The notes: a model not told the origin generated them from the letters alone. 62,924 bases of DNA from GCA-2733415 sp049614485 (GCA_049614485.1 JBMZDR010000012.1:1-62924); one strand, 5' to 3'. Positions 53,153-61,547 are shown, counted from the first letter of the stretch. Made by a program: numbers and translations.

Positions 53153-54076
53153 TTAGTCTTTTAAAAATGTGATGTTACGGTGTAAACCTGAAAACTTAGT
53201 GCGCTTTACTGCAGATTTTTGAAAAACCTTAGAAAAGACCTCTTCTGTAATCTCTTCCCAATCTGTTTTGGTCATATTTAACAACTCTGATTTGGGCGCA
53301 AATAAGGGTTCTTGATGTGGTTTTGAAAAGCGATTCCACGGGCACACATCTTGACAAATATCACAACCAAACATCCAATTGTCCATTTGATTTTTAAAAT
53401 TGTTAGGAATACTATCTTTTAACTCTATCGTTAAATACGAAATACATTTACTCCCATCAACTGTATTGTTGGGTAAAATAGCTTCTGTAGGACAGGCATC
53501 AATACATTTTGTACAGGTTCCGCAATGGTCTGTCATTGGTGTATCATACTCTAACTCTACATCAAGCACTAGTTCTGCTAAAAAGAAAAATGATCCTTGT
53601 TGTTTTTGTAAGACTAATGAATGTTTTCCTTTCCAACCTAAACCAGATTTTTCTGCCCAAGAACGCTCCATAACTGGCGCCGAATCTACAAATGCTCTAC
53701 CATTCACTTCTCCAATTTGCTCTTGAATAAACAGGGACAAATCTTTTAGTTTAGATTTGATGACATGATGGTAATCTTGCCCATAGGCATATTTTGAAAT
53801 TTTGTAAGTCCCATCATTCTGATGAATTTCTGGATAGTAATTATAACTTAAGGAAATGATTGATTTTGCGCCATCTACCAATAAACGAGGATCTAATCGT
53901 TTGTCAAAATGGTTTTCCAGATAATGCATTTCACCGTGGTAGTTATTTTGCAACCATTGCTCTAAATGCGGTGCTTCATCTTCAAGAAATGCAGCTTCAG
54001 AAACACCACAAGACAAAAAACCGAGGCGTTGTGCTTCGGCTTTAATTTGTTGCGTGTATGTTTCTTTTAAACTCAT
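53153..54076 (-). CDS. queG: Epoxyqueuosine reductase QueG
   Basis: A 307-residue cobalamin and iron-sulfur enzyme that completes queuosine synthesis in tRNA. I use the ATG at 54076 (MSLKETYTQQIKAEAQRLGFL); an upstream TTG is in frame but not needed. Two 4Fe-4S motifs are present, HCGTCTKCIDACP and FGCDICQDVCPWN. The substrate-domain motif SWAEKSGLGWKGKHSLVL is also visible. It is a leftward gene upstream of the malic enzyme and separated from it by 71 bp. Confidence 0.94.
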   Translation of the reverse strand: MSLKETYTQQIKAEAQRLGFLSCGVSEAAFLEDEAPHLEQWLQNNYHGEMHYLENHFDKRLDPRLLVDGAKSIISLSYNYYPEIHQNDGTYKISKYAYGQDYHHVIKSKLKDLSLFIQEQIGEVNGRAFVDSAPVMERSWAEKSGLGWKGKHSLVLQKQQGSFFFLAELVLDVELEYDTPMTDHCGTCTKCIDACPTEAILPNNTVDGSKCISYLTIELKDSIPNNFKNQMDNWMFGCDICQDVCPWNRFSKPHQEPLFAPKSELLNMTKTDWEEITEEVFSKVFQKSAVKRTKFSGLHRNITFLKD

Positions 54077-54110
54077 AATTGAATTCAAAAGTACGTAAAA
54101 AGTATTTAGC

Positions 54111-55130
54111 TTATTTTATGTATGATAAAAATCCTGATACAGACGCATTTAAATATTCTGTTACAGCTGTTGTTACTCCACCAACATACTTTTCTTTTTC
54201 ACAAGCTACAGATTGCATTCTTTCTAGCTCTTTATCTTGAACATTAAAAACTTTAAATGTTCCCACTTCTGAGCCCCATAAATCTTGAGACGCAGAACTA
54301 ACTGATTTGTATTTTTTATTCTCAAAAACACCATTAATTTCAGTTGGCTTTTTAAGTTTCCCTCGATAAAGCGCTTGATATTTTAAGTTCTTTTTATAAG
54401 CAAATGTAACATCTGTTACTGTATTCTTTGGCTTTTTAAAATCTCCTGCTACTGGAACAGACTCTAATGGAGATAATCTTAAATTTGGCTTTAAAACTAC
54501 TTTAGCCACCCCTCCAAAAGATTTTGTTAATGCTCTACTTCCTTGAGATTCTCCATTTTCTAAAAAAGGCACCGTAATATAAACTCTAGCGACTATTACC
54601 CCTCCTAGCTTTTTAGACTGAGGCATGCCAGCCATATTAAATGCTCCTGAGCCTCCTGTTAAAAAACTATATCCTTTTGGAGTAGTTGACAGATACCCTG
54701 GAATATCACTACTTGCAGGACTACCTCCTTCCACAACATTTTCTTTTGAAAAATTTACATTACCTTGAACTTCTTGTGCTGTCATAATTGTGAAGCCTTT
54801 ATCTGTTAATTGTTTCACAAAATCATTATAAAACTCATTAGTCATATTTTGATAATCTTCCAACTCAACACCTTTTATACCTAAACTCAAAGATGCCTTT
54901 GCATCTCCTCTATATCCACCTCCAATTTCTCGTCCACCTCTAGCTATTTCAGAGGCACTCATCATAACCTGATAATTCACGAAAAAATGCTGTATATATA
55001 TTTTTTTATCTGTTTCGTTAAATTTCTTCTGTGCATATCCATCTATTTTAAAATTTAATGACGATACATCTTGCGCACACATTACTGTTGTACAAATTAC
55101 TAGTACTAGTATATTAAGAATCTGTCTCAT
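54111..55130 (-). CDS. Secreted protein of unknown family
   Basis: A 339-residue protein with a signal peptide (ILVLVICTTVMCAQ) and no lipobox, no membrane helix and no T9SS sorting tail. I do not recognise the family. The mature chain begins with a beta segment (LNFKIDGYAQKKF). It has a Gly-rich stretch (GGREIGGGYRG), a helix YQNMTNEFYNDFVKQLTDKG followed by FTIMTAQEV, and a second beta-rich half from about residue 175. The helix-strand pattern resembles periplasmic lipoproteins such as the CsgG-type group, but too weakly to claim. Its promoter region carries two 22-bp spaced ACCGTA-type repeats shared with the operon at 57622, suggesting co-regulation. Confidence 0.7.
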   Translation of the reverse strand: MRQILNILVLVICTTVMCAQDVSSLNFKIDGYAQKKFNETDKKIYIQHFFVNYQVMMSASEIARGGREIGGGYRGDAKASLSLGIKGVELEDYQNMTNEFYNDFVKQLTDKGFTIMTAQEVQGNVNFSKENVVEGGSPASSDIPGYLSTTPKGYSFLTGGSGAFNMAGMPQSKKLGGVIVARVYITVPFLENGESQGSRALTKSFGGVAKVVLKPNLRLSPLESVPVAGDFKKPKNTVTDVTFAYKKNLKYQALYRGKLKKPTEINGVFENKKYKSVSSASQDLWGSEVGTFKVFNVQDKELERMQSVACEKEKYVGGVTTAVTEYLNASVSGFLSYIK

Positions 55131-55263
55131 TTTTTGCTAAAATTTAAAGTTAAAAAAACAAAACACTCAATTCAATTAGTTGACTAACCTTCAAAAAGAT
55201 TTATTGAAAAGAGTATTTTGCTTTTGTTTCCCCAAAAACTGAAGGTCACATTAATCAACACTT

Positions 55264-55271
55264 CAAAGTTA
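55264..55271 (-). promoter_or_regulatory. -7 box of the 54111-55130 gene
   Basis: On the minus strand TAACTTTG matches TAnnTTTG exactly. There is no TTG 20 bp upstream, as in an activator-dependent promoter. The ACCGTA repeats start 34 bases further upstream. The leader would be about 128 bases. Confidence 0.5.
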
Positions 55272-55290
55272 AAGGGTATTTCTATTGTTT

Positions 55291-55333
55291 TTAATAGGGT
55301 AATGACCGTAATTTAATAAGGTAATCACCGTAG
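55291..55333 (-). promoter_or_regulatory. Two direct repeats, proposed response-regulator binding sites
   Basis: GGTAATGACCGTA (55298-55310) and GGTAATCACCGTA (55320-55332) are each embedded in a 21-base match with 18 identities, TTAATARGGTAATSACCGTAR. They start 22 bp apart, i.e. two helical turns. Each has an internal GGT/ACC dyad. They sit at about -45 and -67 relative to the predicted start of the gene at 55130, and four bases after the stop of the 55337 gene. A matching element lies upstream of 57622. Confidence 0.55.
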
Positions 55334-55336
55334 TTG

Positions 55337-56563
55337 TTATTGTTTTATAATACGTTTACTTAATTTTCCTTTACTCGTTTCTATATTTAACAAATACATC
55401 CCGTTATCTAACCAACTAACATTTAGTTTCTTACCCCCGGAAACATCATGAAAAACTAACCTTCCGTTTAAGTCATAAACTTTTACTCCTACAAGGTTAT
55501 TATTTTGACCTAGTGAAATTATTAGTGTTTCTGTAACAGGGTTTGGATATATTTTAATTGTATCTACTAACAAGTCGTCATCTACCCCTAAAGCGCCATC
55601 AATTTCAAAATACTGACGTTCATACACAGACCACTCATTATTTGCGTTTTTTGTTCTGATATATAGGTAGTGATCTCCTTGTGATAAGCCTACAGAAGTT
55701 GTGACTATTAAGTTTTCATCAATAGTATCCCCTGACACACTTAATGCCGTTGCATTACCCAAACCAGGGTCAGCATCAACAAAGTATTCTGCTGCAATTA
55801 CACTTGATGCGTTAGTTTCAAAAGCGTGACCAATTCTAAACGTTTTATGGTCATACAAACTATAAACACCAGCAGTGTTTTTAGTTCTTATATACAAACG
55901 GTGTGTTCCTGCTGGTAAGCTTACTGTAGAAATCGCTAAAGTTTCATCAACCAATGCGCCATCAACAACATCTATAACCGTTCCCATTCCCACTCCAGGA
56001 TCTTGATTAAAAAAATACTCTGCCTCAACTATATCTGATGTATTGTTATCAAAAACGTGTCCTACTCTAAACGTTTTATGATCATACATACTATAAACAC
56101 CAGCAGTGTTTTTGGTTCTTATATACAAACGGTGTGTTCCTGCTGGTAAGCTTACTGTAGAAATCGCTAAAGTTTCATCAACCAATGCGCCATCAACAAC
56201 ATCTATAACCGTTCCCATTCCCACTCCAGGATCTTGATTAAAAAAATACTCTGCCTCAACTATATCTGATGTATTGTTATCTGAAGCCGGTAACACCCTG
56301 AAGGTTTTGTGATCAAACAAACTTGCTGTTCCATCTGTATTAATTGCCCTAATAAATAATCTATGAGTTCCCACAGAAAGTCCTCCTGTAGAAATTACAA
56401 AGTTCTGGTTTAAGTTTGCTGTATTCGGATTTATATTTATACTTGTTCCATTCCCATACCCAGGATCTGTATCAAAAAAATACTCTAAACTTGATATGTC
56501 AGTTTGCGCAAAACCAAAACCAAACACAAAGCAGCAACACAATAAAAAGTTTCTCGCTTTCAT
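55337..56563 (-). CDS. T9SS cargo protein built of four repeats (EYFF..DPG) with sorting domain
   Basis: A 408-residue secreted protein: signal peptide (MKARNFLLCCCFVFGFGFAQ), four domains of about 75-80 residues, and a T9SS type A sorting tail (IYPNPVTETLIISL ... KRIIKQ). Each repeat opens with an EYFF/V..DPG motif and has the strand HRLYIRTKNT. Repeats 2 and 3 are nearly identical in DNA over 231 bp, showing a recent duplication. Repeats 1 and 4 are diverged. The function is unknown, though such surface repeats are often adhesive. It lies 15 bp after the beta-helix gene, so the two are co-transcribed. Confidence 0.88.
   Translation of the reverse strand: MKARNFLLCCCFVFGFGFAQTDISSLEYFFDTDPGYGNGTSININPNTANLNQNFVISTGGLSVGTHRLFIRAINTDGTASLFDHKTFRVLPASDNNTSDIVEAEYFFNQDPGVGMGTVIDVVDGALVDETLAISTVSLPAGTHRLYIRTKNTAGVYSMYDHKTFRVGHVFDNNTSDIVEAEYFFNQDPGVGMGTVIDVVDGALVDETLAISTVSLPAGTHRLYIRTKNTAGVYSLYDHKTFRIGHAFETNASSVIAAEYFVDADPGLGNATALSVSGDTIDENLIVTTSVGLSQGDHYLYIRTKNANNEWSVYERQYFEIDGALGVDDDLLVDTIKIYPNPVTETLIISLGQNNNLVGVKVYDLNGRLVFHDVSGGKKLNVSWLDNGMYLLNIETSKGKLSKRIIKQ
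55805..56266 (-). repeat. Tandem near-identical 231-bp intragenic repeat
   Basis: Two adjacent copies offset by 231 bp (77 codons) differ by few bases over about 200 bp; for example ttagttctt at 55881 becomes ttggttctt at 56112. Outer boundaries are approximate. They encode repeats 2 and 3 of the T9SS cargo protein. Such DNA identity can lead to copy number change by slippage or recombination. Confidence 0.75.
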
Positions 56564-56578
56564 AACTTTAGGTTTTTA

Positions 56579-57622
56579 TTAATTAGACTTATTTGCATTA
56601 GCCTTTAGGTTGACATTTAAGTTAGAACCAGCTGGAACCATGTTATTTTGAATTGTCATTTCTGTAATATATGGCAACAAAGTTGGGTACCCTCGCATGT
56701 CAAAGTCATAAAAGCCATTGTGAATACCCACTTCATTACCATCAGTTCCATTTGAACCTGAGCCTATGTGGTAATCGTTAGTTTCATCAAATAAAGGGTT
56801 TGTACCAGGGATACTTGTAAAAGTTGGATTTACATTATCGAAATTTCCTGTACCGTTCATTCCTCCTAAAGTTGCCCCTGAATAACTGTAACTTAAACAA
56901 TTATTAAACACTGTTGGCGTTCCACCACCTTGCCAATTGACACCATTAAAGCTACTTGTAAACACAAACACATTGTTTTGTGCAACTAAATCTTGTGGTG
57001 AACTCAAAAATGATTGTGTAGTAACACCTGAAAACACCACTACATTATTGTTAAACATTGTTGAGCTATTAAAATAAGACAACCCATTTGCTGACGGTGT
57101 ATTGAAAAAATTATTTATGATAGTAGTATTTACACTATTAGCTCCTACAGTACTTAAAATTACATTGTTGTCTATTATATTTCCTTGAATAATTACATTA
57201 TTTGTAATTGCTGAGTTCATTGCTATATTAAATAATTTATTATTTTCTAAAGTAATATTAGATCGGGTTCCGGAAATAGTTAAACTCGTATTAACAGCTA
57301 GTTCTACTCCGCTTAATTTTACGTTACTTGCAGAAAGCGTCACATGACCTATGTAAGCACTTCTTCCGTTATTTAACTCTGGTGTATGACCTCCACCGTA
57401 AATTGTAACTTCTTTATTAATAATTATATTCCCATAAGATGTTTCAGAAGGCTCAATATAAATTGTATCGCCGTTTGAGGCTGCGGCTATTGCAGTAGCA
57501 AATGTGCTATACATGTGTGCTGGAGATGTATCAACATTTACATTATTATCTACAATTAAAATACTTTGTGCTTGTGTGTAGCTAGCTAGTAATACTACTG
57601 TTAAAAGAATAATTTTTTTCAT
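56579..57622 (-). CDS. Secreted parallel beta-helix protein
   Basis: A 347-residue protein with signal peptide (MKKIILLTVVLLASYTQAQ). Residues about 45-270 show short repeated strands with Asn ladders (NNVIIQGNIIDNNVI, NSVNTTIINNFFN), typical of right-handed parallel beta-helix proteins. The segment INKEVTIYGGGHTPEL recalls the first rung of pectate-lyase-like surface proteins. No catalytic motif can be picked out. There is no T9SS tail: it ends GSNLNVNLKANANKSN. It is the first gene of a two-gene operon with the repeat cargo protein, and its promoter has the ACCGTA inverted repeat. Confidence 0.82.
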   Translation of the reverse strand: MKKIILLTVVLLASYTQAQSILIVDNNVNVDTSPAHMYSTFATAIAAASNGDTIYIEPSETSYGNIIINKEVTIYGGGHTPELNNGRSAYIGHVTLSASNVKLSGVELAVNTSLTISGTRSNITLENNKLFNIAMNSAITNNVIIQGNIIDNNVILSTVGANSVNTTIINNFFNTPSANGLSYFNSSTMFNNNVVVFSGVTTQSFLSSPQDLVAQNNVFVFTSSFNGVNWQGGGTPTVFNNCLSYSYSGATLGGMNGTGNFDNVNPTFTSIPGTNPLFDETNDYHIGSGSNGTDGNEVGIHNGFYDFDMRGYPTLLPYITEMTIQNNMVPAGSNLNVNLKANANKSN

Positions 57623-57660
57623 GACTTTAATGATTTAATTAATTATTTGTTCTGTTTAAA

Positions 57661-57668
57661 CAAATGTA
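57661..57668 (-). promoter_or_regulatory. -7 box of the beta-helix operon
   Basis: On the minus strand TACATTTG matches TAnnTTTG exactly, without a -33 TTG at 20 bp. The leader would be about 34 bases before the ATG at 57622. Confidence 0.55.
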
Positions 57669-57698
57669 AAATCACCAATTAATTCACGAAATAGAGCT

Positions 57699-57732
57699 TT
57701 TACCGTAAAATAAACTTTTTCAATACGGTAAA
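57699..57732. promoter_or_regulatory. Inverted repeat TTTACCGTA / TACGGTAAA, proposed regulator site
   Basis: A perfect 9-bp inverted repeat with a 16-bp spacer lies 38 bases upstream of the beta-helix operon -7 box, at about -47 and -72. It shares the ACCGTA core with the repeats at 55291-55333. It lies in the 119-bp spacer after the response-regulator gene. It could also be a weak terminator for that gene, but it lacks a T run. Confidence 0.5.
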
Positions 57733-57741
57733 TCCCTTAAT

Positions 57742-58383
57742 TTAAGAAACAATATTGTTTTGAAAAGCATAACGTATTATTCCCGCAACGTTATTTACCC
57801 CAATTTTTTTCATAATATTGGTACGATGCGTATCAACTGTTCTCGGGCTAATATGTAGTTTATCTCCTATTTGAATATTTGTTAAGCCGTCAACAAGCTG
57901 GGTGACAATTTCAAGTTCGCGCTCGGAAAGTATGCTTTTATGATCATGTTGAACAACAGTAGTATCAACTCGTTCCTTCATCATTAAAGCTTTGGCAACT
58001 TCAGCATTAAAGTAATCACCCCCACTATTAATTGTTTTTATTGCTTGTATTAATTCTGCTTTAGGAATCGTTTTTAACATATACCCTTTAACTCCGGCTT
58101 CAATTAAACTACTTATTAATGATTTTTCTTGATGCATTGACAGCATAGCTATCTTAATTTTTGGGTATCTCATTAATAACTCCTTTGCACAATCAATTCC
58201 ATTCATTACAGGCATATCAATATCTAGCAAAACAACATCTATTGGTATGTCTTTCACAAAGTCTAGCACTTCTTTACCATTGGTCACTACGGTAACCACT
58301 TTTATGTCTACTGAATCAGAAAAGGTATTTTTAATTCCTTCCGCCATTAACGGATGATCATCTGCTATAAGGATGCGTATCAT
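57742..58383 (-). CDS. LuxR/NarL-type response regulator
   Basis: A 213-residue regulator: receiver domain (1-120) with acidic pocket DD (8-9), phospho-acceptor Asp54 (VVLLDIDMPVMNG) and conserved Lys near 104, then a LuxR helix-turn-helix (LSERELEIVTQLVDGLTNIQIG, HISPRTVDTHRTNIMKKI). Its ATG overlaps the kinase stop as ATGA, so the partner is the kinase immediately upstream. I propose the ACCGTA elements at 57699 and 55291 as its targets, because both flank this gene and sit at activator distances. Confidence 0.93.
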   Translation of the reverse strand: MIRILIADDHPLMAEGIKNTFSDSVDIKVVTVVTNGKEVLDFVKDIPIDVVLLDIDMPVMNGIDCAKELLMRYPKIKIAMLSMHQEKSLISSLIEAGVKGYMLKTIPKAELIQAIKTINSGGDYFNAEVAKALMMKERVDTTVVQHDHKSILSERELEIVTQLVDGLTNIQIGDKLHISPRTVDTHRTNIMKKIGVNNVAGIIRYAFQNNIVS

Positions 58384-60167
58384 AAAGGTATTTTTACTGT
58401 TACTAAAGTACCACTATTTTCACTCGGCTCAAAATTTACTGTACCCTGTAAGGTTGCTAACCTACTTTTTATATTCAACAAACCAATGCCTGGTTTTTTC
58501 TGTTGTTTAATTCCCCTCCCATTATCTTCAACTATAAACAACACATTACCTTTATTTTTAAATAACTGTATATTTACATCTGTTGCTTTACTGTGCTTAA
58601 TTATATTATGCACTAACTCTTGAGCAATACGATAAATGGTCATTTCTACTTTTTGAGAAAATCTTTCTTTTATATTAAAGTATTCAAAATTATACTGCAT
58701 GTTAGTGTAATTCAAACTGTGTGCTAACATATCCTCTAAAGCAGCTACTAATCCTAACTCTTCTAATGCTTTTGGCATTAATTGATGAGAAACATTTCTT
58801 AGCTCATCATTGGTGTTTTCTAATCTATCAAGTAATTTTTTTGACATCTCATCTGAAGCTGTATTTCGCCATCCTAAAATAACACTCCCTATATCTTGAA
58901 CAATACCATCATGAAGTTCTTTAGCTATTCTTGAACGTTCCTTTTCCTCAGCTTGAATCATGGCCTGCATACCAACCTCTTTTTCCTTTATTATTGCCAG
59001 ATGTTTCTCTAACTGATGCTTCTTTTTATTTCTTTGTAATAAAGCGTATCCACCTATTAACAGCAACAATAGTCCTCCTAAAAAGCTATACATCAACAGC
59101 GTTTTCTTAGACAATTCTAATTCAGCTGCTGTTTTTTCAGCTTTTACTTCAAGGAGTTGTTTTTCTTTTTCTGTGGTTTCATATTTAGTTTGATATTCTA
59201 ATATGCTTTTCGTTTTTGTAACATTAAACAAACTGTCTTGTATTTTAATAGCGTGCAGCTTGTTTTCTAATGCTAATTGGTAATCGGATTTTTTAGAATA
59301 AATTACATATAATGAATCATAACATTTTCTAGCCAAATCGATATAATTTTGCTGAATACTTTCTGCTATTACTGCGTTATAACCATCAATTGCTTGCTGG
59401 TAATTTTTTTGATACAATTCTAAATCAGCAATAGTTTTTTGTGTTTCTAACAAATAAAAATAGTCTTTAATTTGTTTTCTGATTTGCTGTGACTCCAACA
59501 TTAAGCTTTTTGCTTTAAAAAAACGTCCTTTTCGTTTTTCTATATTCGCTAAATCTAATAACGCAAACCCTATTCCTACACTATCACTTTGTGAAACCCT
59601 AATTTTATAACATTCCTTAAATAAACTATCAGACAATTTATATTGCTTCAACCTATTATAATAAGATGCCCGCATACCATAAGCAGTACCCAAGTGATCT
59701 AATCTATTTGATTTTTTTGCATTTATTTCTGCTTCATTCCATTTTTCAAATGCTCTAACAGAATCATTTTGTTTCGCATAGAAATTACCCATTTCATTAC
59801 ACAATTGTGCTAAACCGTTGCTGTATGAAAGTTTTGTTAGTAAATTATACGATTCTAAATACGCTTTCTGTGCTTCTTTATAATTCCCAAATAAATAGAG
59901 TACTATTCCGTAGTTCTTTAACGCAATTGCTCTTGGTTTTTTATCAGCTATTTTTTCAGAAAGAGAGACTGCTATTTTACTTTGCTTTAAACCGTTAGCT
60001 GCATTTTGACTGTAAATTTTATAAAAATTATTATTTATAGAATCTACAAACAAACTATCTTTAAATAGGTTCTTATTCAATGTAGAGGCTTGCAGATTTC
60101 TTTTTTTACAAGATAAAACAAACAAACTTAGAGCGCTAAATATCAGTATCTTAGTTAGCTTCTTCAT
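58380..60167 (-). CDS. TPR-domain sensor histidine kinase (HisKA_3)
   Basis: A 595-residue kinase. The N-terminus looks like a lipoprotein signal (lipobox VLSC, Cys20), so the TPR sensor (about 45-320, at least six repeats) would lie in the periplasm. A coiled coil follows, then a membrane helix at 357-378. The kinase core has the HisKA_3 box with His419 (RIAKELHDGIVQDIGS) and the ATPase motifs ELVHNIIKHSKAT and DNGRGIKQQ. Its ATG overlaps the ruvB stop (TAATG), and the response regulator follows with an ATGA overlap. The signal is not known; TPR kinases of this type are numerous in Bacteroidota. Confidence 0.92.
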   Translation of the reverse strand: MKKLTKILIFSALSLFVLSCKKRNLQASTLNKNLFKDSLFVDSINNNFYKIYSQNAANGLKQSKIAVSLSEKIADKKPRAIALKNYGIVLYLFGNYKEAQKAYLESYNLLTKLSYSNGLAQLCNEMGNFYAKQNDSVRAFEKWNEAEINAKKSNRLDHLGTAYGMRASYYNRLKQYKLSDSLFKECYKIRVSQSDSVGIGFALLDLANIEKRKGRFFKAKSLMLESQQIRKQIKDYFYLLETQKTIADLELYQKNYQQAIDGYNAVIAESIQQNYIDLARKCYDSLYVIYSKKSDYQLALENKLHAIKIQDSLFNVTKTKSILEYQTKYETTEKEKQLLEVKAEKTAAELELSKKTLLMYSFLGGLLLLLIGGYALLQRNKKKHQLEKHLAIIKEKEVGMQAMIQAEEKERSRIAKELHDGIVQDIGSVILGWRNTASDEMSKKLLDRLENTNDELRNVSHQLMPKALEELGLVAALEDMLAHSLNYTNMQYNFEYFNIKERFSQKVEMTIYRIAQELVHNIIKHSKATDVNIQLFKNKGNVLFIVEDNGRGIKQQKKPGIGLLNIKSRLATLQGTVNFEPSENSGTLVTVKIPL

Positions 60168-61189
60168 TAAAACAATCCCCCTTGCACATTGCCTTTAATT
60201 TTACCTAGGTGTTTGTATGCTAATTCTGTAACCTCTCTCCCTCTCGGGGTACGAACTAGAAAGCCTTGTTGGATTAAGAATGGTTCATACACTTCTTCAA
60301 TCGTTTCACCATTTTCAGAAACAGCGGTTGCTAATGTTGTAATACCAACTGGGCCTCCTTTAAATTTATCTATCAAGGTTAATAAAATTTTATTATCCAT
60401 TTCATCTAAACCATGTGCGTCAACACTTAAGGCTTTTAAGGCAAAACGTGCAATCTTGATGTCAATTTTACCAGTTCCTTTTATTTGTGCAAAATCACGT
60501 ACACGGCGAAGTAAAGAATTTGCAATACGCGGCGTCCCTCTACTTCTACCAGCAATTTCTATGGCCGCCTCTAAATCAATAGGTACGTTTAAAATATGTG
60601 CACTACGTTCAACAATTGTTGATAGTAATTCTGTTTTATAATATTGTAATCTTGATTGAATTCCAAAACGTGCTCGCATAGGTGCCGTTAAGAGTCCTGA
60701 ACGTGTTGTTGCTCCTATTAACGTAAACGGATTTAAATTTATTTGTACCGATCTGGCATTAGGACCAGATTCAATCATGATATCTATTTTATAGTCTTCC
60801 ATAGCAGAATACAGATACTCTTCTACAATTGGACTTAACCGATGAATTTCATCTATAAACAACACATCGCGTTCTTCAAGATTGGTTAGCAAGCCTGCCA
60901 GATCACCAGGTTTGTCTAAAACAGGCCCAGAGGTCACCTTTATACCAACACCCAACTCATTAGCTAAAATATGAGCTAGTGTAGTTTTTCCTAAACCAGG
61001 AGGGCCATGAAATAACGCATGGTCTAGAGCCTCGTCTCTTAAGTTTGCGGCCTGAACGAAAATTTTCAGATTTTCCAACACTTGATCTTGACCTGCAAAA
61101 TCATCAAATGAAAGCGGCCTTAAAGCACGATCAATATCTAATTCTGATGAGGAATAATTATTGTTTGTTGGATCTAAGTTTTCGTTCAT
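60167..61189 (-). CDS. ruvB: Holliday junction branch migration helicase RuvB
   Basis: A 340-residue AAA+ motor that drives branch migration with RuvA. It shows Walker A (GPPGLGKTT), Walker B with sensor (LFIDEIHRLSP), the RuvB beta-hairpin region, the arginine finger (RSRGTPRIANSLLRRVRD) and a C-terminal winged helix (FLVRTPRGREVTELAYKHLG). Unusually, the kinase gene starts inside its stop codon, so DNA repair and a two-component system share one message. The nearest candidate promoter is the TAATTTTG box at 61248-61241. Confidence 0.97.
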   Translation of the reverse strand: MNENLDPTNNNYSSSELDIDRALRPLSFDDFAGQDQVLENLKIFVQAANLRDEALDHALFHGPPGLGKTTLAHILANELGVGIKVTSGPVLDKPGDLAGLLTNLEERDVLFIDEIHRLSPIVEEYLYSAMEDYKIDIMIESGPNARSVQINLNPFTLIGATTRSGLLTAPMRARFGIQSRLQYYKTELLSTIVERSAHILNVPIDLEAAIEIAGRSRGTPRIANSLLRRVRDFAQIKGTGKIDIKIARFALKALSVDAHGLDEMDNKILLTLIDKFKGGPVGITTLATAVSENGETIEEVYEPFLIQQGFLVRTPRGREVTELAYKHLGKIKGNVQGGLF

Positions 61190-61240
61190 AAGTTTTAAAA
61201 CAGAGGCTGTCTGCTTGAGATTAATTTACTGTAAAAATAA

Positions 61241-61248
61241 CAAAATTA
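61241..61248 (-). promoter_or_regulatory. Candidate -7 box of the ruvB-kinase-regulator operon
   Basis: On the minus strand TAATTTTG matches TAnnTTTG and would give a leader of about 47 bases. The -33 region has TCG rather than TTG at a short spacing, so this is weak evidence. Confidence 0.35.
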
Positions 61249-61547
61249 TAGTTGTTAAAAGATTTCGACGCTATTAAAGTAAAACTATAAAAGATAAACA
61301 CATAGAACCTAATTAGTTTACAAACTAAAACAACTTCACCACAAAAAACGCTGTTTTTACAACCTAAAAACGACTTACAAAGTAATTAAGCTACACTTTA
61401 ACGGCAAAACAACATTAACACATTCTTAACACTATTGAAAAAAATATACATATCTACTAAAGATACATCGCATTACTTAACGAATACTAACAGCTATAAC
61501 AACAACAATAGCAATACAATAAAACCGATAAAATGCATTTTAACTAA

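Noticed and set aside
57699..57732. Inverted repeat as terminator of the response-regulator gene
   Set aside because: The stem is only 9 bp, the loop is 16 bases, and there is no T run. Its core matches the 55291 repeats, which cannot be a terminator. Not fully excluded.
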